Source: Streptomyces clavuligerus (GTDB lineage: Bacteria > Actinomycetota > Actinomycetes > Streptomycetales > Streptomycetaceae). From it: 64,000 nt of DNA. The notes under the pieces are model-generated. The model ran no database searches, was not told where the DNA came from, and saw only the letters and a list, made by a program, of their open reading frames with translations. The stretch lies in contig NZ_CP027859.1 of NCBI RefSeq assembly GCF_005519465.1, positions 1,426,001-1,490,000 of the forward strand, read 5' to 3'. A program made the translations under genes and the position numbers. Each line of letters starts with the position of its first letter. The first letter of the stretch is position 1. This document shows, piece by piece, positions 26,637 through 33,426 of this stretch.

Positions 26637-27011
26637 TCAGTACTGGGAGAATGCGGCCGGGTCCAGGCTGTGCCGTTCGCCTCCGCGCAGCGCGGGCGAG
26701 AACACGCACACCAGCCGGAGGTCTTCGTCCTGGCTCGCTATCAGGAAATGGGCGTCGTGCTGATCGAGCGCGTAGAACGTGCCGGGTTCGATCGGGTGCG
26801 AAATCCCGGACGAGTCCACCACCTCTCCGGTGCCCGCGATGCAGTAACAGGCTTCCAGATGGCGCCGGTACTCCAGCCGGGACTTCGTGCCGGCGCGTAC
26901 CGTGGTGTCCGTCACGGAGTAGCCCATGCCGTCGGATTCGAGAAGGAATCTGCGGCTGAGCCCATTGCCCCAGTCCACGGTCTGCACCTCGTCGAGGCGT
27001 CGGACAATCAT
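26637..27011 (-). CDS. Ectoine-synthase (EctC)-like cupin
   Basis: The 124-residue single cupin aligns by eye with L-ectoine synthase: MIVRRLDEV at the start, DGMGYSVTDTTVRAGT, HLEACYCIAGTGEV and GTFYALDQHDAH. The EctC metal ligands correspond to Glu53, Tyr80 and His88 here. EctC closes a tetrahydropyrimidine ring by intramolecular amide/amine condensation. No ectA, ectB or ectD is nearby, so it is unlikely to make ectoine; a cyclodehydration on a pathway amino acid is an inference. It is 13 bases upstream of the flavoprotein gene. Confidence 0.8.
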   Translation of the reverse strand: MIVRRLDEVQTVDWGNGLSRRFLLESDGMGYSVTDTTVRAGTKSRLEYRRHLEACYCIAGTGEVVDSSGISHPIEPGTFYALDQHDAHFLIASQDEDLRLVCVFSPALRGGERHSLDPAAFSQY

Positions 27012-27142
27012 GAGGTGAACCTCCTGGCGTGAAGGAAGAAATCAACGGAATCCGTCGATGAGGAATGCATGAGAAATCGACGGAAAATCGAACTGAGAAG
27101 TCGACCGGATCGACCGGATCGACGGGAATCCAGCGGGGTGGA
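27012..27142 (-). promoter_or_regulatory. Intra-operon spacer with hairpin and 9-bp tandem repeat
   Basis: This is the only sizeable gap in the leftward operon. A 9-bp inverted repeat, tccgtcgat (27051-27059) with atcgacgga (27076-27084), can form a hairpin just upstream of the cupin gene. Three 9-bp units, tcgaccgga twice then tcgacggga (27101-27127), lie just after the trpA stop. It may be an RNA processing site, partial terminator or internal promoter. Confidence 0.4.
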
Positions 27143-27943
27143 TCAGGGGGAGTCCGGGGAGAGCGCCTGGACGAAGGTGTGGAACGCTTCGACCACGTCG
27201 GCCCCCTCGGTGAGGGCCCGTTCGATCCGGGCGACCCCGGCACTGCCCACCACGGCGGCGTCGGCGCCGAGCCGGTGCAGCCGCGCGATGTCGGCCCGGG
27301 ACCGGACCCCGAACCCCACGGCGACCGGCACCGCGGCCGTCCGCCGCAGCTCGGCCACGGCCGCCGCCAGCCCCCGCAGGTCGGTTCCGAGGGCGGAGCC
27401 GCTGCGGCCGTAGTGGGCCACGAGGTAGACATACGCGGAGGCGTCCGCGGCGGCCCCGGCCCGTACCGCGGCGGTCGAGGCGGTGTAGCAGGTGGCCACC
27501 CTGGGCAGCCCGGCCCGCCGCACGGCCTCCCCGTACTCCGTCCGCAGCCGGGGCGGCAGCCCGTGCAGCAGGAGTCCGTCGGCGCCCGACCCGGCGACCC
27601 GCTGGACGAAGTCGCCCAGCGACGGCAGGGGTTTGACGGTGTGGCTCCAGTCGGCCAGCAGCGCGATCCGGAGATGCCTCAGCCGGGGTCGGACCGAGCC
27701 GACGAAGCGGAGCACCTCGTCGAGCCCGGTGCCCTCCGCCAGCGCCCGCCCGGCCGAGCGGCGGACCACCGGTCCGTCGGTGACCGAGTCGGGGAAGGGC
27801 ACCGCCAGCTCCAGACAGTCCACCCGGCGGTCGTCGAGCATCCGCACCAGATCGGCCAGTACGGGCAGCGGCGGGTCCCCGGCGTTGAGGAACAGCGCGA
27901 GACCGGGCCGGTCCGGCGGCCGGTGGGCGAAGAACCCGCTCAT
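27143..27943 (-). CDS. trpA: Tryptophan synthase alpha chain homologue
   Basis: The 266-residue TIM barrel has LELAVPFPDSVTDGP, which carries both catalytic acids of TrpA (family pattern ELGVPFSDPLADGP), and the phosphate motif GFGVRS. It would split indole-3-glycerol phosphate to indole and glyceraldehyde phosphate. No trpB is present in the window, so it either partners the housekeeping TrpB or acts alone as an indole lyase of the BX1 kind. It overlaps the trpD stop by four bases. Confidence 0.85.
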   Translation of the reverse strand: MSGFFAHRPPDRPGLALFLNAGDPPLPVLADLVRMLDDRRVDCLELAVPFPDSVTDGPVVRRSAGRALAEGTGLDEVLRFVGSVRPRLRHLRIALLADWSHTVKPLPSLGDFVQRVAGSGADGLLLHGLPPRLRTEYGEAVRRAGLPRVATCYTASTAAVRAGAAADASAYVYLVAHYGRSGSALGTDLRGLAAAVAELRRTAAVPVAVGFGVRSRADIARLHRLGADAAVVGSAGVARIERALTEGADVVEAFHTFVQALSPDSP

Positions 27944-29106
27944 CGCGCGCCCCCCGCCCGCAGCCGCTCGACGAGGCGGAGCGCGCCGCCGCCGTGCAGG
28001 GCGTCACCGGCCGAGGCGAGCGCGTCCGGCCAGGTGGCGAAGGTCCCGCTCGCGACCGCGAGCGCGGCGGCGTTCAGCCGGACGGTCCGGGCCGCCTGGT
28101 CCGTGCCCTGCCCCGACAGCACCGCGAGGAAGCGCTCGGCGGCCCTCTCCCCGGTGTCGGTGGCGGCCAGCCGCAGCCCGGCGAGGGCATCGGCCCCCGC
28201 CTCCGGGCCCGCCGTCACCGTCCCCGGGCCTGCCGTTGCTGTCTCGGGGCCCGCCGTCACCGTCCCCGGGCCTGCCGTTGCTGTCTCGGGGCCCGCCGTC
28301 ACCGTCCCAGGGCCCGCCGTCTCCGGTCCCGGGCCCGCCGTCCTGCCCGGGTGCTCCGCCGGAACGCGGAACGTCCCGCCGTCGTTCGGGTGGACGACAT
28401 TGTCGACGGAGCCCACCAGCTCGTCCACGCCCAGCTCATTGACGCACAGCCAGATCCTCCGGTCCCCGACCGAGGCGGCGTACCGCCGCAGGCCCGGCAG
28501 CACGGAGGGGTCGCCGACGCCCACGAGCTGCGCCGAGACCGGCATCGTCGCCAGGAACGGCCCGATCGCGTTGACGAGACCGCCGAGCTGCCGCATCTCC
28601 AGCGGCAGAATGCTCCGCGCCAGCAGGGTCAGCTCCCGCGGATAGACGAAGCCCCCGGGGAAGGCGATGCCGAACCGGTCCACCATCTCGGCGGTCTGTT
28701 CGTACGACGTGGTCAGCGCGATGCCGAGCCGTTCGAGCAGATCGATCGAGCCGCAGACGCCGGAATGGGCGCGGGAGCCCGTCTTGACCACCCGGACCCC
28801 CATCGCGGCGGCGACGAACGCGGCGGCGGTGGAGACGTTGAACGTCCTCGGCCCGCCTCCGGTACCGACGATGTTCGCGGTGTCCTCCAGCCGTACACCG
28901 CACTCCGGACGGCGTTCGTCGAGCGAGCGGAGCAGCGCGCTCAGGGTGTCCTGATCAGGGGTACGGGTGGACAGCGACGCCAACAGGGCCACCGTCTCGC
29001 CGCGCTGGAGGCCGCCGTCCCGGAGGCCGTCCCAGAAGGAGTGCCACATCGGCCGGTCGACGGGCGGCCGGTCCCGGGCGAGCAGCGCCGTGAGCACCTC
29101 GTGCAC
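27940..29106 (-). CDS. trpD: Anthranilate phosphoribosyltransferase with repeat insert
   Basis: The protein (about 388 residues from the GTG at 29106) has the PRPP loop IVGTGGGPRTFNVSTAAAF and KTGSRAHSG. It transfers phosphoribosyl to anthranilate. About 50 residues near the active-domain C-terminus are repeats of TAGPGTVTAGPETA from a 42-bp DNA unit, absent from ordinary TrpD. The start is uncertain: the frame is open to 29163 but would overlap the carrier protein gene, and no strong ribosome-binding site marks 29106. No anthranilate synthase gene is in the window. Confidence 0.85.
   Translation of the reverse strand: MHEVLTALLARDRPPVDRPMWHSFWDGLRDGGLQRGETVALLASLSTRTPDQDTLSALLRSLDERRPECGVRLEDTANIVGTGGGPRTFNVSTAAAFVAAAMGVRVVKTGSRAHSGVCGSIDLLERLGIALTTSYEQTAEMVDRFGIAFPGGFVYPRELTLLARSILPLEMRQLGGLVNAIGPFLATMPVSAQLVGVGDPSVLPGLRRYAASVGDRRIWLCVNELGVDELVGSVDNVVHPNDGGTFRVPAEHPGRTAGPGPETAGPGTVTAGPETATAGPGTVTAGPETATAGPGTVTAGPEAGADALAGLRLAATDTGERAAERFLAVLSGQGTDQAARTVRLNAAALAVASGTFATWPDALASAGDALHGGGALRLVERLRAGGAR
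28200..28345 (-). repeat. 42-bp tandem repeat inside trpD
   Basis: Two nearly identical 42-bp units and a partial third lie head to tail, each encoding TAGPGTVTAGPETA-like sequence on the minus strand. The near-identity of the units implies recent expansion or active homogenisation. Confidence 0.85.
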
Positions 29107-29111
29107 GGTCG

Positions 29112-29456
29112 TCAGCCGGAGTTCCGGCCGGACCGCCCGGCCTGCTCGCGCCGTTCGGACCACTCGTTCTGCTCGCCCTGCTCGGCCTGTTCACGCGGCT
29201 CGGCCCGCTCGGCCTGTTCGCACTGCTCGATGAAGCGGCTGATCGCGTCGACGGAACGGAAGATCTCCGGGTCGGGCTCGATCCGATCGGCCCGCAGCTC
29301 GAACCGGTCCTCCAGCCAGGCCATCGTCTTGAGCAGCCCCAGGCTGTCGATGACCCCGCCCGCCACCAGGTCGTAGTCGGACGCCAGCTCCTCCGGGGCG
29401 ACGTCCGGCAGGAACTCCTCCAGGACGAACCGCTTCACGGCCAGGGTGTGTTTCAC
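29112..29456 (-). CDS. Stand-alone peptidyl/acyl carrier protein
   Basis: The 114-residue protein has the carrier fold with the phosphopantetheine serine in GGVIDSLGLLK (about Ser41). The C-terminal 35 residues are Glu/Gln/Arg-rich (EQAEQGEQNEWSER type) and come from a tandem repeat. The GTG start overlaps the adenylation enzyme stop as GTGA. It is the probable carrier for the amino acid activated by that enzyme and oxidised by the acyl-CoA-dehydrogenase-like protein. Confidence 0.87.
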   Translation of the reverse strand: MKHTLAVKRFVLEEFLPDVAPEELASDYDLVAGGVIDSLGLLKTMAWLEDRFELRADRIEPDPEIFRSVDAISRFIEQCEQAERAEPREQAEQGEQNEWSERREQAGRSGRNSG

Positions 29457-31129
29457 GATGCTGTTCCTTCGTTTCCTTCGTTCGGCCGGGCCGTGGCCCG
29501 AGTGGGGTGGTCGCGTTCGACCCCCGCGCGGTCGATCTTTCCGGTGGACGTCCTCGGCAGCGGGGTGTCCACGATCAGCAGCTCCGAGGGGACGGAGGTG
29601 AGGGGGAGCAGGCCGGCGCAGTGCCGCCGCAGCACCAGGGTGTTCAGCCGGGCGGCCGGGGCCGCAGCCGGGGCCCTGCGGACCACGGCGCGCAGCAGCC
29701 GCCCGGCCACCGGGTCGGGCACCGTCACCACCGCCGCCTCGGTGACGTCCGGGTGGGCCAGCAGCACCTGTTCGACCTCGTGGAGGTTGACCCGCGTCCC
29801 GCGGACCTTCACCTGGTGGTCGTTCCGGCCCTCCAGGGTGATCCGGCCGTCCTCGTGGCGCCGGACGAGGTCGCCGCTGCGGAAGAACCGGCGCGGCTGC
29901 CCGTCCCGGAGCCGGGTGACGAACCTCTCCGCGTTCTGCTCCGGGTCCGGATAGCCGGAGGTCTGGAACGGGGTGCTGACTTCGAGTTCGCCGACCCCCG
30001 GCCCGGTCAGGAGCCGGCCGTCGGCGCCGACGATCACGGCGTCCACCCCGGGCAGCGGACGGCCGATCGGGATCGGGGCGTCCGGGGGTTCGGTGCCGTC
30101 GACCTCGTACAGGAAGCTGTCGTTGGTCTCGGTGCAGCCGTAGAGGTTGTAGAGCCGTGCCCCGCCGAAGAGACGGGGGAGGTCGGCGAGACAGCGGGTG
30201 GGCAGGGTGTCCCCGGTGAAGATGACGTGCTCGACGCCGTCGAGCCGTCGGCCGCTCGGCACGGCCGCGTCGGTGAGCAGCCGGAAGAGCATCGGCACCG
30301 CCTGGACGACGCGCACCTCGTGGCGGTCCAGGAGGTCGAGCAGCCGTTCGGCGCGGGTGGCCTCGGCCGGGTCGACGAGGACGACCCGGCCGCCGTGCTT
30401 GAGCGTGGTCCAGACGTCCAGCAGACACAGGTCGAAGTTGAGCGGGGCGTAGTTGAGCACCGTCGTGCCCCGGCGGATGCCGAACCGTTCCCCCGCCCAG
30501 TCGGTGAAACGGTCCACCGCCCCCCTGCCCAGCGACACGATCTTCGGCCGTCCGGTGGAGCCGGAGGTGGTGAGCATGAACGAGACGTCGTCCGGCCCGG
30601 TGCGCCGCCGCGGCCCGGTCGGCGGTTCGGGCACGGGCGCGGCTGTGGCTGTGGCTGTGGCTGTGGCTGTGGCTGTGGGTACGGGCGCGGCTGCGGCCAC
30701 GGGTACGGGGGCGGACTCGGCCGTGGGCACGGACCCGGCCGCGGGGGCGGGCGCCGGTGACAGCACCCGGGTGCGGCCCGCCCGCTCGAACAGCTCACGC
30801 AGCGCCCCGGACGGCAGCGCCGGTGAGGGCAGCAGAAAACGCCGTCCCTCCAGCAGACAGGCGAGCACCAGGGCGATCGTCGCGGGCGACTTCTCGGCCG
30901 GAATGCCGATCGGGTCGTCGACGTCCGGTGCCGCGCGGGCGACCCGGGCGCGCTCCCGCTGCGCCCGTGCGAGGAGTTCGCCGTAGCTCGTCTCCTCCCC
31001 GCTGTGGACCAGCGCCGGATCATCCGGGTGCTCAACGGCACGGGAGACAATCGAACTCGCCAAGTCCAGCGCGTTCCCGCTGCCCTGTCGCAGGGCCATG
31101 GCTTCTTCGAGTTCATGCGACGGGCGCAC
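29453..31129 (-). CDS. Stand-alone amino acid adenylation enzyme (PltF/CloN4/RedM-like)
   Basis: The 558-residue single adenylation domain has the core motifs LTTSGSTGRPK, YNLYGCTETND, FFRSGDLV and the C-terminal lysine motif TSTGKIDRA. The layout and the NLYGxTETN motif resemble discrete ligases that load proline for pyrrole formation. By-eye pocket residues share only part of the proline pattern (Asp-Leu-Leu start, Leu at position 322), so another amino acid is possible. I chose GTG 31129 because AAGGAGAT precedes it; an ATG at 31099 has only a weak site. Residues near 150-165 are a Thr-Ala repeat from a (ggctgt)6 tract at 30641-30676. Confidence 0.82.
   Translation of the reverse strand: MRPSHELEEAMALRQGSGNALDLASSIVSRAVEHPDDPALVHSGEETSYGELLARAQRERARVARAAPDVDDPIGIPAEKSPATIALVLACLLEGRRFLLPSPALPSGALRELFERAGRTRVLSPAPAPAAGSVPTAESAPVPVAAAAPVPTATATATATATAAPVPEPPTGPRRRTGPDDVSFMLTTSGSTGRPKIVSLGRGAVDRFTDWAGERFGIRRGTTVLNYAPLNFDLCLLDVWTTLKHGGRVVLVDPAEATRAERLLDLLDRHEVRVVQAVPMLFRLLTDAAVPSGRRLDGVEHVIFTGDTLPTRCLADLPRLFGGARLYNLYGCTETNDSFLYEVDGTEPPDAPIPIGRPLPGVDAVIVGADGRLLTGPGVGELEVSTPFQTSGYPDPEQNAERFVTRLRDGQPRRFFRSGDLVRRHEDGRITLEGRNDHQVKVRGTRVNLHEVEQVLLAHPDVTEAAVVTVPDPVAGRLLRAVVRRAPAAAPAARLNTLVLRRHCAGLLPLTSVPSELLIVDTPLPRTSTGKIDRAGVERDHPTRATARPNEGNEGTAS
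30641..30676 (-). repeat. Hexanucleotide microsatellite (ggctgt)6
   Basis: Six perfect copies of ggctgt on the plus strand encode a Thr-Ala run in the adenylation enzyme. Six-base units keep the frame while copy number changes. Confidence 0.9.
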
Positions 31130-31590
31130 GCGGCAGATCTCCTTGAATAATTTTACGGTTCTGCGTGGAACCAAAACGAAAGAAAACCACTCCGCCCCCC
31201 TCGCAGTAATAGGCAATGGCCGTGCAGTCATGTCGGGAAGTGTCCGAGTTCCACCTTTTCCGTACTGTCGCATATCGGGCTCCCCGGTCTCCAAGACCCC
31301 CGGGGGAATCCTGTCGGAATCCTGACATCCGGCCCTCTACCAGGGCGGATCACACACCGACAGCATGATGTACGGCCAGGCACTCCGGCCGTCCGCCGGG
31401 TGATGCTAACCATGGAACCAGTCGCAGTGCCATAGCTGATTTCCCAATGCACCGATCCCGGAACTCGATCTTGCCGAGCGGGATCGGATTGATCTAGCAT
31501 CCGCCGTACTGTTCAACGGGGAAGTTGAATCGGTGAGTGCTTTTGCCACCGCTCCGACTTTTCTCACCGCCGTGAAAGGTGAAATCCATC
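31130..31590. promoter_or_regulatory. Divergent control region of the peptide cluster
   Basis: This 461-bp, relatively AT-rich stretch separates the two operons and must hold both promoters. A ggttc-N6-gaacc dyad at 31157-31172 lies just ahead of the leftward operon. A rightward promoter-like pair with a dyad is listed separately. No leader peptide with tandem Trp codons was found. Confidence 0.6.
31452..31500 (+). promoter_or_regulatory. Candidate promoter and operator of the NRPS operon
   Basis: TTGCCG (31471-31476) and TAGCAT (31495-31500) are spaced by 18 bases, a fair match to the major streptomycete promoter class. A 9-bp inverted repeat, ccgatcccg (31452-31460) with cgggatcgg (31479-31487), straddles the -35 element, where a repressor would act. 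The first start codon is about 90 bases downstream. Confidence 0.45.
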
Positions 31591-33426
31591 ATGTCTGGCC
31601 CTGACCGGCCCGTGGACACCCCGGCAATGCTGTCCTTCGCCCAGCAACGGCTCTGGTTCCTCGACCGTTTGCGCCCGGGCCGGCCCGACCACAACGTCCC
31701 GGCCGCGATCCGGCTGCGGGGTCCCCTGGACCCTCGGGCCCTGCGGGCGGCACTGACCGGCGTGGTCCGGCGGCACGAGGTCCTGCGCAGCAGGATCGTC
31801 GTCGTCGACGACACCCCGTGCCAGGTCCTGGAGCCCGTCACCTGCTTCGTCCCGGTCACCACCGATCTCACGCACCTCCCGGCCGGACGGGCCCTGGAAC
31901 GGGCCGAGGAACTCGTGGCCGCCGACATGGCGGCCCCGTTCGACCTCGGCACCGCGCCCATGCTGCGCGCCCGGCTGATCGCGATCGGCCCGGACGACCA
32001 TCTCCTTCTGCTGGTGATCCATCACATCGCCGCCGACGGCTGGTCGCTGCCGGTGCTGTGGGAGGAGTTCGCCGCCGGTTACCGTGCCGCCCTCGCGGGC
32101 CGGGCCGCCGCACTGCCGGAACTGCCGGTCCAGTACGCGGATTTCGCCTCCTGGCAGCACAGCTCCGGGACCGGGCCGCTGCTCGAAGCCCAGCTCGCCC
32201 ACTGGCGGGAACGGCTCACCGGGCGCGGCGAGGCGGAGTTCCCCCCGGACCGGCCCCGCCCCGCCGTGTGGTCGGGCCGGGGCGACCGGACCACGTTCGA
32301 GCTGCCCGGGGAGGTGGCGGACGGGGTCCGGGCGCTGGGGCGCACCCATGAGGTGACCCCGTTCATCACCCTGCTCGCGGCCTTCCAGGTGCTGCTCGCG
32401 CACGTCTCCGGCAGCCCCGGGACACCGGTGGGCACACCGATCTCCGGGCGGACCCGGATCGAGGTCGAGCCGCTCATCGGCTTCTTCGTCAACACGCTCG
32501 TGCTCCACCCCGACCTGTCGGGCGACCCCGCCTTCACCGAGGTGCTGGCCCGGGTGCGCCAATGCGCCGTGGACGCCTACGCCCACCAGGACATCCCCTT
32601 CGAGCGGCTGGTGGAGGAGGTGCGGCCGGAGCGCGACCTCGGCCGGCACCCGCTGTTCACCGTCATGTTCCAGCTCGACGAGGAGCCCGCCGTCCCGACC
32701 GGGCTGCCGGGGCTCGACGCGCGGGCCCATCCGGTTCCGCACACCGTCGTCAAGTTCGACATCGAGGTCTCCCTGACGGACCACGGCGACCGCTTCACCG
32801 GCGTCGTCCGCTATGCCACCGACCTCTTTGAGCACGAGACGGTACGGCGGCTCGCCGAGGAGTACCGGACGCTTCTGGGCCGGCTCGTCGGCAGCCCCGA
32901 GCGGCCGATCTCGGCCTGGCGGCCGGCCCTCGGGCCCCGGACGGCCCCGTCCGCCGCCTCCGCCCCGTCCATCGCCTCCGACCGGCGGCCCGTCACCGGG
33001 GGGCCGTCCGTACGGAGCGGCGAGTGCGCCGCCCGCCCCGCCACCGAGACCGAACTGCTCGTCCTGGAGATCTGGAACGAGGTGTTCACCGCCGCGTCGG
33101 AGGCCGCCGGACCGGGCGCCGCGGCCCCGGAGGCCGCCGGATCGGACACCGGATCGGAGGCCGCAGTCCCGGGCCGTGCGGACGGCTTCGCCCCCGACGG
33201 CGTCCACAGCGACTTCTTCCAACTCGGCGGCCACTCCCTGCTCGCCTCGAAGGCCATGTCCCGCCTCAGCCGCGCACTCGGCCTGGAACTCCCGGTGGCC
33301 CTGCTCTTCTACCACCCCACCGTCGCGGAACTCGCCCAGGCCGTCGAGGTGGAACTGCTGAAGGACCTCGGCCACACCACCCCCGCGACGGGACCGTCTC
33401 CCGCCGGAAAGGACCGGCTGTCATGA
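31591..33426 (+). CDS. NRPS: condensation plus carrier domain, no adenylation domain
   Basis: The 611-residue protein has a condensation domain (catalytic HHIAADG at about 145-151) followed by a Ser/Ala/Gly-rich linker and a carrier domain with LGGHSLLAS (Ser about 549). There is no adenylation domain, so its carrier must be charged in trans. ATG 31591 is chosen because AAAGGTG lies upstream; a GTG at 31579 is in frame. It overlaps the next synthetase by four bases. A likely donor is the A-PCP/P450 pair at 42247-46145 through the cysteine thioesterase at 46212. Confidence 0.9.
   Translation: MSGPDRPVDTPAMLSFAQQRLWFLDRLRPGRPDHNVPAAIRLRGPLDPRALRAALTGVVRRHEVLRSRIVVVDDTPCQVLEPVTCFVPVTTDLTHLPAGRALERAEELVAADMAAPFDLGTAPMLRARLIAIGPDDHLLLLVIHHIAADGWSLPVLWEEFAAGYRAALAGRAAALPELPVQYADFASWQHSSGTGPLLEAQLAHWRERLTGRGEAEFPPDRPRPAVWSGRGDRTTFELPGEVADGVRALGRTHEVTPFITLLAAFQVLLAHVSGSPGTPVGTPISGRTRIEVEPLIGFFVNTLVLHPDLSGDPAFTEVLARVRQCAVDAYAHQDIPFERLVEEVRPERDLGRHPLFTVMFQLDEEPAVPTGLPGLDARAHPVPHTVVKFDIEVSLTDHGDRFTGVVRYATDLFEHETVRRLAEEYRTLLGRLVGSPERPISAWRPALGPRTAPSAASAPSIASDRRPVTGGPSVRSGECAARPATETELLVLEIWNEVFTAASEAAGPGAAAPEAAGSDTGSEAAVPGRADGFAPDGVHSDFFQLGGHSLLASKAMSRLSRALGLELPVALLFYHPTVAELAQAVEVELLKDLGHTTPATGPSPAGKDRLS

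Noticed and set aside
31148..31156. TAAAAT on the minus strand as a -10 element for the leftward operon
   Set aside because: It would place the transcription start inside the ribosome-binding site of the 31129 GTG, and no -35 lies at a proper distance.
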